Below the pieces are notes generated by a model. The model was not told the origin of the DNA and ran no database searches. It worked only from the letters and a program-made list of their open reading frames with translations. Shown here one piece after another: positions 24,176 to 37,705 of a DNA stretch of 64,000 bases. Made by a program: the position numbers and the translations under genes. Position 1 is the stretch's first letter, and each line of letters begins with the position of its first letter. Origin of the DNA: Atrichornis clamosus (taxonomy: Eukaryota > Chordata > Aves > Passeriformes > Menuridae); NCBI GenBank assembly GCA_013400975.1, contig WBMZ01011708.1:1-64000 (forward strand), given 5' to 3'.

Positions 24176-25925
24176 AAGGACTTGGAATAACATTTTTGCT
24201 CTAGACAGTCATATTCACAGTATGGGCAGAAGTCAAATTATTTTATTCAGTACAATAAAAAACAAACTGATTTTCTTTCTCACCTCTAAGAAATCTCTAT
24301 TCTCTAGGAGAGAATACTCTACAAATAAAGACAAAATTATTTAAACTACTTTTCAATAGAGGCACAGGGAAAAGGACAGCATATACAAGTAAAAACCCTA
24401 GGCAATGGCAAGTACATAATACAGTATTTTGTTAACTGCATTATTAATAAAATCAGCAGTGTAAGGGACAGCATGGTCTAATTAGTAGTGGTTTGTCTGT
24501 GACTAAGGACAGTTGTAAAATGGTTGGTCTGGGGACAAGCCAGCTAATTTTTCTGGGCATGATGAACCGGCTAACTAAACCACACATGATCCTGTTCACT
24601 TAAAGCAGTTCAGTCAAGGCAGCAGTGCTGCACCGTGCCTTTTTTTGTCTAGGAAACAAGATGTCTGCTCCTTGGTTTCCTTTCTTATTTCTTCCCTGTC
24701 TCATTTTAGACATGAAGCTCTCTGTAACCCAGATAGCCTCTTCTAGCAGATATTAATTCTGATTACATCTTTTAGGTGTATCCAACAGAAAATAGCTAAA
24801 TTACACACTGTAAATAAAACAACAACAAAAAATAAAAGAAAAAACAACAAACACCCCAATCAACACCACTGAACAATCAACTTCGGCACACAAACCAAAA
24901 AGTGAGCAGCATAACAGCACATTTAAAAAGGCCTGAAACAAACATCTAATCCCCCAGGGAAGACAACATTTGAATGATTTCTCTGACAGTTAATATAAAA
25001 CATATATTTAATAAAACCTCTTGATGCCGTTATAAGAACAATCCTCTTTCCTTGGCTTGTAAATATAAGACAAATTCTGTTCTAGTGACAAAAGTGACCC
25101 ATATGCCTGAAGTTATCTTAAGGAGCAAAAGGCCAAAGGAGCTGATGAACAACAAACACTTTGCAATAAGTGGATGCTGCTTCTTCAGTCAAGTTTTCAT
25201 CAATTATATCTGAGACCTTTCAGGTTTTCACTTGTTTGACCCAGTTCAAGACTCAGAAACCAACTTTAGATGAGAAAATAAGCAATTTTGTTCTAAATTA
25301 TAGACTGATGTATATTAACCAAAGGTACAGAACACCAATTCTAAAACTGAACTAAGCGCACAAGATTACTTTTATTGATTTTTTTTTTTTAATATATGTT
25401 CCCAGCATTTAATGAAAGCCACAGACTTAGGGTCTGAGTTTTTGAAGTATCACAGCCATATGTTCTGCACCCACTGCAGGAGTTCTCATTGCACTGTCAG
25501 CCTGCAGGTGGTCATCCTGCAGGGGGATGGACATCATTTCATACCCTGTGGCTGTGAATGGAGTAAGGTTCTACTGTAAAGTCTAATCTGCACTTATTTT
25601 TATTCCTTCTTTCGTTCTCTTGTTAATGCTTCCTCATTTAGCCATTTTCACTTCTAATAGACTAGTGATTATATTATTCAACAAAAATGAATTGGCAATC
25701 TGTAAGGGCAGTAAGAGAACTAATTTTGAGCCAAAATCTGAAATAACTATCTTAATTTCAAACTACAACATGTGAGTCTAACATTGCCTTATCTCCAAAC
25801 TCAAAAGCATGAAAATCCAGTCATTTACACTACAGATTAACAAAAGATGTATCAGAGATGCAAAATAAATTACAAAATACAACAGCCACGTGCATACAAA
25901 TACAAAACCAGGTTAGAGGGGAAAG
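24176..25925. other. Unique AT-rich sequence with a second A/C-rich patch
   Basis: No gene or transposable element is recognised. A second, less pure A/C-rich patch spans about 24814-24900. Near 25494-25530 there are closely spaced CCTGCAGG-like words in a G-richer spot. Confidence 0.5.
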
Positions 25926-25931
25926 AAGGAA

Positions 25932-26066
25932 GGGAAAGGGAAAGGGAAAGGGAAAGGGAACGGGAAAGGGAACGGGAAAGGGAACGGGAAAGGGAACGGG
26001 AAAGGGAACGGGAAAGGGAACGGGAAAGGGAACGGGAAAGGGAACGGGAAAGGGAACGGGAAAGGG
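25932..26066 (+). repeat. GGGAAA / GGGAAC tandem array, G-quadruplex-prone
   Basis: Twenty-three GGG runs occur at exact 6-bp spacing. The left end is the hexamer GGGAAA. From 25961 to 26057 every second unit carries C, giving nine copies of a 12-bp unit GGGAAAGGGAAC, with no interruption. The plus strand is purine apart from those nine C. Imperfect A/G-rich flanks (from about 25918, and to about 26085) suggest growth from a purine tract. Because 12 is divisible by 3, all frames through it read as short-period peptides (Arg-Glu, Gly-Lys-Gly-Thr, or Ser-Leu-Ser-Arg on minus); these are artefacts, not proteins. Confidence 0.95.
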
Positions 26067-27179
26067 AAAAAGAAAGAAGGAAATCTATATGCTGTTTGGA
26101 AGAAAAAAGGAGGGCTGGAATTTCCCAGTTAATTATACAATGTTCACTACCTGCTTTGCAGAAGCACAGTAAACACAATTAGTTTTGAGCATGATATGTG
26201 AGATAAAAAAGCAGAACTGACAATAGCATAAAACAGAGCCTTTGCCTGCCTTCCTTCAGTGACAGCACCAAGCACCCCGACGTCAGCTCTACACAGAGAA
26301 ATCATGTCAACTGCACTCTCTGATGACCACTATCTCCCCATCCAAGAGACATTCCAATTTCTTCCTGTACTAAACTTTAGCTTCCCAAAGCTACAGCTGC
26401 CAAATTACAGGCTCCTTTCCACATTATGAATCTGTTCCCTTAGGAAAGCTGGTATTTTCTTATTTCACTTTTGACCTTTTCCTGTAACTGTAAGAGAGAA
26501 TGATAATTGATCCTATGATAGAAGAGGAAGAGAGGCTGTTAAGAAATGGAAGTGTTATGAAATACATAAAACTTACTTCTCTATAGACCCCATGCTTTTT
26601 TTTCTTTTTTTTTAAAGGAAAAAAAAATTTCCAGCCAAATCCACATAGAAAAAGCAAATAAAAAGGTTCTCTTTTCTTTAACTAAAACCTATAGCTCTTG
26701 TTTACTCTACAACTCTATTCTAGGAAATTGCAATGCAGTAATAAGTTAGTATGTCTATAAAACACATTATCTTTTGAAACATTTTTCTCCACATCTGAAT
26801 CAGAGCTCAATATTCTTTTTTTTATTATTCTGACAGGGTGTCCTTGCTAATACTGAGTTTATTTTTATGGACAGTTATCATGAAATTTAAACAAAAGATT
26901 CTTGAATTTTTGTCTCTCATGGATTCACTACTGGAACCAGTGACTTCACCTGATCTCCCAGCAAAGGGCAAGCAGATAAAACAAAGAAAACGTTTAAGCA
27001 CTTGTGGCCTAGAGTTCACGCATAATTTAATTTAAACTTCTCATTTAAACACCAGAGTTTTCATGTTGTTGGTGTGGGGGATTTTTTTCCAGCTTTGTGA
27101 TAGGTCCTATTCTGAAGCCCCTAAAGCTTAACAGCTCTTCCACAACACTAATTTTGGTGTTCCTGTCAATCAGCCTCAC

Positions 27180-27235
27180 CTTGCATAAGTGCCAGGCAAT
27201 GGTAATTGATGTGAAGAGCCATTCCTTACTCATCC
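27180..27235 (-). other. Exon-like segment, minus strand
   Basis: On the minus strand an excellent acceptor (pyrimidine-rich, ending 'gcttactttcccag') and a strong donor (GCAAG|GTGAGG) enclose 56 bp. One frame is open (2 leading bases, then 18 codons, phase 0 end). Its phase is compatible with the minus-strand segment at 44842-44987. It is short and could be a pseudo-exon. Confidence 0.18.
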
Positions 27236-30200
27236 CTGGGAAAGTAAGCAAACAAGGAAACAGGCTCCATGATGTGCATTTCTCATACATTACAGCTCAC
27301 TGCACAGCAGAAAATGAATGTTTCTTGACTGTTAACTATAATTTAAGACTAGAAATTGTGACTTTTCAAGTCATAAGTGTGAAAAAGCTTTCACTTTAAG
27401 GGTACTCATGTGCATAAGCTTTGGCATAAAATATTTTGTTTTGTAAGCAGAAGTTAAAATTGCCCCAGTTTGAAGCAAAAGCCATTATAGGTTGAATTAA
27501 TGTTTAATCCCAGATTTAACTGAAGTTGAAAAAAACCAAACTAGTAGGAGTAGATAACATATTTAAACAGTATACCTATGATGCTGCTGTGCTTTTTAGA
27601 TTGATCTGATAAAGCAGATTGGAACGTGATGTTGAGCTTCCCACTGGATTTCTCTCCAGGTGGCTGTTGAGCAGACAGGCTGGGAGCTGTCCTTGGGCTG
27701 CTGGGGACAAGCTGTGTGACAACACGTATCACCACCCCAATGCAGCAGGTTCAGTGCGTCACACGTGCTGAAGACAAACATCCCCTACAAACCCTGACAG
27801 CCCCACGCTGGGACCATGCCTGGAGGCTGGCAGCGAGGCACGTGGCAGTTCAAGGGAGTCAACAGAAATATTAACCTAGATAGCCAAGACTAGGGCTACC
27901 ACACTGATTTTATCTGTTTCAGACATTTCAGCTATGCAGTAGGCAAGAAACTTGGATTTTCACGTACAACGGCACACTTAGGAGTGTGCCAAGACATGCC
28001 TTTGAAGTGTTTGTGGACTTCAAAAGATCCAGTATTGGAGGGGTCTGACTTGGATCAATCCAAAACAGCATAATTCTCAATTAAATTTTGACTGCTAATT
28101 ATTTCATACTCACACAGTACAAATGACAAATAAAGCTCTTCAAAGACCTTATTTATAGAATAGGCCAACCTCTAAATAAGAAGCCTCTTTTTTTTTTTTT
28201 TTTGTTCCCTTTCAGTTTTGTTTTCTCTTTTGCATCAGGCAGATAACAGAAATCTGGTAATAAAAAAAAAAAATCCTTGCTCTTTTTCTTCATTAACAAG
28301 AAAAATCAAATGTTAGTTTATTGCACTTAACCTAAACCTACAAGGTAGGTTGTGGACAGAAAAGGCTGCTGAAACAGAATGTAAATTAAAAAAAAAAAAT
28401 CCCCTATTTCATAAAGCCTGTTTTAGGAATAGGAAGGGCTGTTAAATTTATTTGCTTTCTTTTTCCTTTCCTTCCTAGCTTAGAATATTATAACTATATA
28501 TTAAAAGGTGATATTTTCTTTGTTCCAGAGAAGCTATAAAGCAGTGTTAAACAGTGACAATCAATCTGAACTTTAGTAATGGAATTCTGCTGTTTCAGCT
28601 CTTTCCTGGCCATGTCATTAGCAGAAAATAAGTCCCCGAGGCTTACTTAAAATAAATAAATAAATCTTTAAAGTGTAAGTGCTTAAAACAAATCTTTACA
28701 AAGGTAATCAAACTTGAATTCCTTTAGCTTACACTTATTAATCTAAAAATATTGTTCCTGGAGTGTTCAGTGACATAAATGTTTTACACCATCCCTCCCT
28801 GGGATGCAGTCATACTATGCAGATTTGCATTTTATTGTTTTGTTGTGTTTTTTTTCCACCCCAACCACAATACAAGCTGGCAATCCAGGAGCTAAAATTC
28901 ACACAGTTCATGGAAACAGGCATGTCTGACTTTTCAACATCAACCTGCATCCCCTCCGGGAGGTTGGAGCTCACAAACATATCATGCTACTCAGTTTAGG
29001 AAAGCATTGAGACAGTCACCATACTGCCATAAGGCTACCCAGGTAACCTCACTTCACCTCATCTATCAACATATCTTAACAGAAATTAGATGCGTTCTTT
29101 AGAAATGAAGAGATGTAACACTAAAGAATAAAATTCAGGATGTATTCACAAAACATTCTGAGAGAAAAGTTAGTTTATTCTGGTAACACAGCATGTTAGT
29201 GAGCCCCCACTACAAAACACTGGTGAGAGGTAGAATATTAGTCCAAGTGATTTGGTCTGCTAAGAGATCAGGCAACTTCTGATCCATCTCTGATCCAACA
29301 AGCATAGACAGAGGCTGTAAAACACTGTAAGGACAGCTTCTGCACTGAGATCAGAATTTGCTGCAGCTGTGTACAGAATAGCTGATAAAATACGCAGTCT
29401 TCATGCAAAAATTACAGAGATTATTTCAATAGTTACTTTCTCAGCCTAAATCTAAGAGTTTATTCTAGACTGCTTTTATGTCTATTGGAAAAAGAAAGGA
29501 TGTTACTTCATTTCAAAATTTCTTAGATCTTTCTTTCTTCCTCTGCATTAAGTGAAAGGCACCTTAAAACAGGTAATTTGCTGTAGCTTTAGATCCCAGT
29601 CTCTCTTCTGGAAACATACTCTCATGCCCAAAGACCAACATTTTTCAAGGAGGACAGTGGACCAAATTATGTCCATAGTAAAGGAAACTAATTGGCTTTT
29701 TTCCCCTACTTTTGGATGGATTATAGCTTGTGATGATTAATAAAGCATTTGTTCTCACTCAAGAAGTTTCTTTTTCCTTCTCTTTGAGAGGTATGTGCAT
29801 AGGGGTTGCATAGACATGGCTTGCATACTGAGAAGCAGAAGTGCAATACCAGGAACAATAATTCAATTATACATTTTTTCCCATTGCCTAAAAGCAACAA
29901 CTATCATTTATCTTGCTAAATATGTTTGCACATAAATTGAAGAGGATGGAAGATATTTTGAAACTCTAGACCTTTTTGTTGGGTGCCCACACACAGAAGG
30001 AAGTCGAGGTCTTTCAAAACCTGTAGGTTGGAAAGTTATTATATATAGGGAGGAAAGAAGAAAACGTGCCAAATTCCTTCCATGGAGAGGCTGGAGTTGG
30101 TGAGGGTCAGGACAGCATATTAGAACTTCTCCTTTAGTTATTTTCATTCATCTTAATATATCTATTAAGAAGTTTCATCTCATTAACCAAGGATGAAAAA

Positions 30201-31634
30201 AGTGAAAAGGGCTTTCTTACACTTGCTTTTCCATACGAAGGAGGAAATACAAGTATTTTCCTATTATTTTATTACCTTTTCTCCCAGAAGTATATGAGTA
30301 GGCGGAAACATTAAGATTCTGTGAGAAGAAAGATGCATTCAGTTCACCTGCATGAAGGCGGAGACCTGATGGGTCAACAAAGTCCATCATAATGTCCTCT
30401 TAACCTACCAAGTAACTTCAGTGCACTCAGGGAAAAGCTTCATGTACTTCAAACAGATTCTGTGGCAGCCCTCCCCATCTGCCTGACCTTACTGAGTTTG
30501 TCCTAATGAATGCAGCCCTAGAGCTATACATATGCACAGCCAGTTTGCTCTCTCAGGTTCCCTAATTTCCTTTCTATTTGGGTAGATGTCACCACATCAG
30601 CTCCAGCCTTTTCTCTGTGTATGTCTCCATGTCTGCTGAGCTCTAATATTAAAAGCCACAACTACAAAATCAGAAAGGAAAATAATTCATCCCTTACAGA
30701 CAGTTGTTGGAGCCAGGCAGTTACCAGAAACTCTCCACTGTGCTGGGGAAAACCAAGCGCCTTTCACGTACAACTTCGAAGTCACACCAGAATTTCCTCT
30801 CATTTTACCACATCAAGTCAGCACTAGTCTTTGTCAAGCTTGGGCAAAAGTGTAATCAGGCCAGTATGTGTCAAGTTATGTAAAGACAAAGAGTACTAAA
30901 TCAAATACAATAGGAAGCTGGCCTTCAAGGTTTTCTTTTTATTGGAAGCATGCCCCTTCTGAGTTGTCTTTGGATGTGAACTCCCTGTGAATAAATTTGA
31001 AATTATTGCAACTGACATTTCTAATGACTGGTGATCTAGCTACTAAACTTCTACATTTCTTATTTCTTACTAGGGCTTCATTTTTAAACAGAAATGTGAC
31101 TTGTGTGCTTACATTTTGCATAGGAATTTAATCCCTAATCCAAAGCCTGAAATCATCATAAATTTAACAGAAAGATGCCACTCTCTTCCACTATAAATTT
31201 GAGCAGACCAGGACTGTGCCTGATCTGTGTATTTGCAAGTAGGCACTAACAGCCATGCAAGATAATTATCTGCATCTGCACACCGTGTGGACGCATACAT
31301 GTGAGCAATCATAACAAGCATGAACCCAAGTGTAAATTAGGATGTGGACCAGGAAGTTAAAACAAAGTGGAGTGGCAGGTACTAATGAAATTTAAAATAA
31401 CATAATTCATCCAGAAATTCTGAAGATATTTCTCTTTGCAAGTAAAATCACAATAGGAGACACTGCACTGTTTGTTCATTTTATTATAAAGGGAATTAGG
31501 CCAATGTTAGGCCAATGAAATAATGACCTATCACTGACATAGGAGCTTGAGGAATTCAAAGCTGTTAACATAACTCTGGCACTTCCACTGAAAGCATGGG
31601 TCATGCTTTGATCAAGATCAAGATCACTACAGAT

Positions 31635-31660
31635 CTGTTAGAATAGTCTGTTAGAATAGT
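31635..31660 (+). repeat. 13-bp tandem duplication
   Basis: Two adjacent exact copies of CTGTTAGAATAGT. The spot just upstream (31608-31625) also repeats GATCAA. This looks like small replication-slippage duplications with no functional reading. Confidence 0.85.
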
Positions 31661-34492
31661 TAAGGAGAGGAAGAAACAAAGGCAAGGCATTGCATACATC
31701 CAGTCTGAAGCTGGACTTGGTTTAAAGAATGACTTTACTCTTTTTCCATTGCCCGTTTGGTTAGATTGACCTAAAACATCCTTCACAGAAAAGCAAGACA
31801 GAGAGATGAAAAGGAGCTGGTAGAACAGCAAAGGCTGGGCTTCATTCCCCGTCCAGTACGGGTTCCTAACAATCTAACTCCTGGAAAAAGATGGTAAACT
31901 GGCACAAGTACTGCAGTGTTTTCTTTGGGAGAAACACTGTCTTGCAGGATCAAATTTTCACACAGAAGAACCAGAGAACTACCAATCTTAAACCAGGCAG
32001 CTGTGAAGTAATTTTCTTCCTTCCAAGATTTTAGAATGAGAGGAAATATGTGAGCCCTTGGTATTTACTAAAAAAAAAAAACAATATAAACAGCCTGATA
32101 TTTTAACTCATCTAGTATTTCCTTGCCAACATGTACTTCAGATTAGGCTGTGTTTTTATTTTGTTTTAGAATTTCTCTTGAGGAAGTGGTTCTTCTGAAG
32201 CAAAGCTATTACTGGAACCTGAAGCTCCTTCTACAAGGATCATTTCAAAGTTATTGGGATGCCTTAATATAGTCAATATTATTTTCTTCTATATACTGTG
32301 GAAATCAAGAAAGATATGAAATATTTATACCTGTTGATACAAATTCTCATTTTAGCAGTATTAATCCAAAGGATTCTTTTTTTCCAGTAGAACAACATGC
32401 AATTTTTAAGGGTTAGTAACCTGACATTTTAGCAGTTTTACTCCTAATTGCTCTTTTTCAGGTGTTCATTTTCATTGTTCGTCGTAGTACTAAGTAGAAT
32501 AAATTCAAGCTGGTCCTGTAGTGGCAGGCCACTTAAATGCTGGTTTCTTGCTGTTTTCCACAATGACTTTTAAATTGTCCCATCATTCTATTAAATGAAT
32601 TAATTATTCATTTCTTTCAGTTTTTATCAATTGCTTCCAACTTGGCAGCACTGTCTGCCAAGTAAACATTGCTGCTTAAATTTACAAATTATTCCAAATC
32701 ATATGTTTTGGTATTATGCACTGTACAGGAGAAAAAGGTCAACTTTACACTTTTATAACTTCCACAGAACTATTTACATCAAAAATGAGTCCCCAAGACA
32801 CACATTCCTGGTTCTTTTCTGGGTCTCTAAGTTAAGCAGTCTGTTCTTCAGTAATACAGAATCCACACTAAATGCATTCTTTTTAGGAGAGGAAGAACGG
32901 ACGCCAGCTAGAACTGTTATATGTCTTTATAGAAAAGAAAGATACAAACAAAAACCACAAAGAAACTTTAAATTTAAACAACTTAATGGCTTCATCCTTA
33001 GCTGTGCTTCATCTTGGGTATGAGTGACATTTATTTTGTGTTTACTCGTGGCTGACATCTAATTTCATTTTGAAAAAGTAAAATGCTCAAAAAGCAAAGC
33101 TGAACAATGAGCCTGAGTTTGGAATGCACCAAACTCATAGATCACAAATTTCCTCAAATACCGACATTTCCATTACTCTCCTTTATCTCATTCTTCTACA
33201 GTCATTGATAACAACAATTTCAGGCATTCAACATCGTGATCATTTCTAAATAGTCTTTGAGGCAGGACACCAGAGCAAAAGCAGGTGAGCAAAGCAAACT
33301 ATTTGAAGCCAAATGTTAGTACTAAGCTTTAAAGCACATTACACCGCACCTTCATGGAGTTTCTGAGAAGTGCCCATGGCTTCCTGCTACTTCAGCAGCT
33401 CAGAACCTCCACACCCCTCATTAACTGAGGATGAGAAGCTGAAATTCATGAGCTGAGGTACCTTGATGAGCTTAGATAAGATACATATGATTTATTTGAT
33501 AGGGAAAGCACTAGATCAGCATACTAAAACTACAAAAAATAACAAACATTATAATACCAAGAAAAAGCACAATTATTTCTAATTTCACACTGCCAACATC
33601 TAGTAGAGAATGTTGTACTGAAATCTAACAGCACTCTTTCCATTCATAGCTTGATTTGTTTATAAAATAGGACAAATCTCCAAGCATAATATAATCATAT
33701 CATTCAGTATTTTTACTGCCTTTCTAAAAATCATAATAACTCAGCATTTTTTGTCATTTTCCTGATGTTGCTATCAATAAAAATCATCATTTAGGGCTCA
33801 GACAGATTCTACTTAGCTTGGGAATCAGTCTAAAGGGAGATGGGGAATATCTAATATAAATTGGCAAGGCTTTTATTATGCATCTTGTTACAAAGATGCC
33901 ACTAGTAAATAATATAATGGTACGATACAGAGTTCATTACAATCAAAAATTAGGCGAAAATATAAATTTTTGTTAATCAAGTCAAGTGAATACAACGTAA
34001 ATTCTATGTGCATTTAACACTCATCAAGTATGAGACTACAGACATGTATGTATTACAGACATGGACAGAGGGACAAAATATACATAAAGAAAGGTAGTAT
34101 GACAAAAGTATATAAACATAATATAATTCAGCTAAGTGTATCTTTTCAAGACAAAATTCTAGAAATTAAATCTATTCTATGTTTCAAAGTGTGTTTTTCA
34201 ATCTGTACAATAACAGTTGAAAGTTGTCATGTAAACTGCTGATGCTAAGGTTCCTTTCTTTATCACTCACTACAGTAATTTGAAATTATTGGAAAAGAGC
34301 ATTATTCACAGCATAAATCAATGAACTGAAGGCATTTCCTGAAGAACTAATGTGATACAGCTAACCCTGAAATAGGAAGACATACAATCCCAAGTCAAAT
34401 AAGAAGTTATCACCAACAATAAACCAACAAAAGCCATGACAAAATAGTTACATAAATAGTATTTAAACACAAAAACAAAAAAAAACCCAAAA

Positions 34493-34683
34493 AGGGTGGT
34501 TGAGCACTGAAACAGGCTCCCCACAAAAGTGGTCACAGCACCAAGCCAGAGTTCAAGAAGTGTTTGGACAATGCTCTCTGATACGTGGTAGGATTGTTGG
34601 GGTGTCCTGTGCAGGGCCAGAAGTTGGACTCAATGGTCATGATGGGTCCCTTCCAATTCAGCATATTCTATAATTCGGTGATA
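34493..34683 (+). mobile_element. CR1 LINE 3' fragment
   Basis: Plus-oriented CR1 3' end: 'gaaacaggctccccac', 'gtggtcacagcaccaagcc', 'agagttcaagaagtgttt', 'gttggactcaatgg', 'gggtcccttccaattcag', and the terminal octamers 'attctataattcggtg'. It is 5'-truncated at an A-rich stretch. It is moderately diverged and carries no intact coding sequence. It resembles the group seen reversed at 8273. Confidence 0.9.
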
Positions 34684-36286
34684 AATGCCTTAAATTTATT
34701 ATGAGTAAGATGTAAATTGTTCTGTAAGAGAGAGTGTTCACATTTATCTGCAGTGCTTTAAGAAACACAGTGGTTTCTCATTGATATGGAATATAACTGC
34801 AAATTTGCTAAAATCCAAAATCTCAGATTTAAGAAGCGAGAACCTAGATGAGAGAGGCAGATGAGACCACTATTATTCATTAACCTTGGGTAAACCAGGG
34901 AACATCAAGGAAGGATGTGAAATGGAGTTTGGTTTCAATAGTTGAAAAAGACTGCTGGATATTACAATCTTCTATACTTTTTTAAAACCCTCACTATAAC
35001 TTGTAAATAAATGTAACATTGCCCACAATCTGAGAGATATGGGGGGATGTAGCCAAAAGCGAAAGGCAGACTGATCTGATTTGAACCATCTAGAAGTGCA
35101 ACGACAGCTAATCAGTGAGCAGGCTGTTGCTCAGATGCATTCCATCATTTGACACAACGTGTTGTCATACTTACGCAGACAAACACAACATTTAAAGAGT
35201 AACTATGAGTAGACTGGCAGCATTCTGTTTCTTTTAGGCAGACTGCTGAGGTATTTGGCATTTAGCAGATTTCAAGCAGTCTTCACAATAATTGCATGTG
35301 CAATAATCAAAATTACAAAGTTGATGCAGAGTGAGCTATGTAGTACAGGTCTGGCTGCACATGGATGAGGGGGCTGTCCAAGCACCAAGTTATAAGGCTG
35401 GATCTTAATGATCATAAACTCTCTCTCAAGATGATAAAGAGCAAGAGGGGAGTACATACCAACAGTACCAGAAAAGATGGGAAGACGTCAAAGACTGCTC
35501 AGCAAGTAGAACTCAGATGATTAACTGAACTTATTATACAGAGGTGTGAGGTCAAAATGACTCATCTATAGGCTAAGAGGTCTTAACCCTCAGCAGGGTT
35601 CTCAGGGAGCTCAGGGGGACACACGACAGCAAAGGTTTCTTTAACCAACCACTAACAGCAGAGATGGCTTCTCACTTTGTGTCAAATATTAAAAAGTGTG
35701 GTACAGGATAACAAAAATTTATCCTCCATCTCAATGTAAATATGACACATCCATTTACGCTTGGCTACTTCAGCTTGCACAGTCCTTTACCTGAAGATAA
35801 AATCTTGTCCTAATTTCCAACAGGTCATCCCAGAATCTCTACAGCTTTCAATGCCATCTGATCTATTAACCTAGTTGGGAACCTATCTGCTATTACCATT
35901 AACGCTAGAATAATCATGAAGTGATTTTAAAATCACTTTAAAGTTGACTTTAAAAATCTATCTGGTAAGTTACAATATACCCTTACTAACAAATATCTGT
36001 ATACAGGCATTTGAAGTTAGACTGAGTATAATGTTTTCCATATCAAAGCATGTTTCTGTACAAAGAAAATAAGTAAACAAAGATGAGTAATAAGAATTTG
36101 GAATATATCCCTCTAAGAACAAAGTTAAGCAAGTTAAAATATTGATGCAATAATACCAATAAAGACTAGCAAATCAGTTTGATTTAAATGGCGGCCATCA
36201 AAGTAATTTTGTTCTAAAAAATGTTGCAGCAAAATCCCCGTCTCCAAACCCCAAACAAGTATGCTCACGAGCTGTATCTTTTCCAG

Positions 36287-36344
36287 AATTCCAAATGAAT
36301 TTGGTTTTGCAAACAAATGTGACAGAACTGTTGCAACAGGGGAG
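36287..36344 (+). other. Exon-like segment A
   Basis: Strong acceptor 'gctgtatcttttccag' (ends 36286) and near-consensus donor GGAG|GTAAGT (after 36344) enclose 58 bp. Two frames are open. Together with 37170-37263 it could form a small spliced transcript with an intron of 825 bp. No family is recognised. Confidence 0.22.
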
Positions 36345-37169
36345 GTAAGTAGCGTGCCCAAATGCCTAAAAGTTGTAACCCGCTCAGAGGCAGGCACAGC
36401 AGAAAGGCATCTCCAGAGAGAGCTGCCTGCTTGTTAAAAGATTGGGTGGAACTACTGCCACCTGGCAACATCTCTGCATCTTCTAGATGCACTTGGAAAG
36501 AAAAAAAACCCAAGGACTTTGCTCTAAGTATCCAAAGCCATCAGGGTTTTTTAAGTGTTTTCCAAAGTCACCACCCAAATACTGGTCTTAACAGAAATGT
36601 TTGGGTGAAAAACCCAGACACACCCCAGACCTCAGAGGACTGAAGAATGCTCAGTGGGAGAGCCATAGGCACCCAGATAGAAAGGAAACAAAACAGAGGG
36701 GCCTGTGGTGAGTTTTAGCTGCTTTCCATCTTCAGCTAGCAATTTTTCCCAGTTCCACAAAGGACCTGCTTTGGATATCTGAGTCTGTTGTAGCTCTTGC
36801 ACTGACTAGTTAAACCCACTTTAAAGTAATAGTGTTTTGCTTTTGAAAATCCTTTAAAAATTAATAACTTCTGGTTTTACATTATGAATTTGTGCTTGTT
36901 AAAACCGTCCATTTCTTAAAGATGCAGCATCTCTCACAAACGTGTGAAATCATGAGGGTTGCTTAATTAAATAGTGCCTCTAGCATGAAAGTCATTATCA
37001 CTCACAGCTCTTGAGTGACTTAGTTCCAAACTCCCTGGGGTCTCTGCCCATTCCCGAGCGGGCAGGTGCCCACATTACAAAAACTACCCTCACAGCAGGA
37101 CCTCACTGCTGCCATCTCAGAGACAACAAACACGCATTAACTGAGTTCCCCCACTGACTCTGCTGTCAG

Positions 37170-37263
37170 ACTCAAAATTAGTACTTCCAGAGGAGTCACA
37201 AGTAATATTAAAAGACTCCACAGGAGCTTTGTATTTCACCTGCTCTACGTGTCCTGTGGGTAG
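37170..37263 (+). other. Exon-like segment B
   Basis: Acceptor 'ccccactgactctgctgtcag' region (ends 37169) and strong donor GTAG|GTAAGTG (after 37263) enclose 94 bp. One frame is fully open (2 leading bases, 30 codons, 2 trailing). A second is open until a TAG that coincides with the exon end. The open-frame phases do not join those of segment A into one long reading frame, so a noncoding transcript is more likely than a coding one, if it is real. Confidence 0.22.
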
Positions 37264-37705
37264 GTAAGTGTTGTTCAGCATCTAGTCTGTTTCCCATGGC
37301 AATTTCAAGTCTTTATTTGCTTTAGAGATCAGAACCTCTTACTTTCCAAGTTTGCACCAAGATTTATTTTAAGATGCTTGCATATTTCAAAATTATATCT
37401 AACAAGAAACAGTGTCAGGTGATATTTTTACTGATAGATTTTTAGCAGTTCTATATAAAGCAGCACAGCTGCATGAATGCTTCAGAAATAGTGTGCAAGA
37501 CATATTGCCTTACTACAGCTAATAAAAATCTGTAATCAACTGCAGCCTCATGAAACCACAATTTAAAGAGATTACACTTTTAAATCATATCTGTGCAAAA
37601 AGGTGGCATTATCCCACTCTGCGTTATTGCCAGGTTCCATTTTTTGTTCAAATTAAATGGGTACACTTCTGTAATTTCTCAAACATCCATTCCTCAAGGA
37701 TGATA

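Larger units (their letters stand above)
26085..34492. other. Unique AT-rich sequence, no gene recognised
   Basis: About 8 kb without a recognised transposable element. Notable spots are a minus-strand exon-like segment at 27180-27235, a G+C-rich islet at about 27640-27850, a T run of about 20 at 28184-28203, A runs near 28262 and 28389, and a 13-bp tandem pair at 31635-31660. The longest open frame (32631-33023, plus, 130 codons) has no recognisable domain and fits chance expectation. Confidence 0.5.

Noticed and set aside
25847..26182. Open frames of about 100-111 codons rich in Arg-Glu, Gly-Lys-Gly-Thr or Ser-Leu-Ser-Arg
   Set aside because: They are translations of the 12-bp GGGAAAGGGAAC array. 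The period is divisible by 3, so all frames stay open without any coding selection.
32631..33023. 130-codon plus-strand frame
   Set aside because: No recognisable motif, and its AT-driven composition is rich in Phe, Lys and Asn. It is probably chance.
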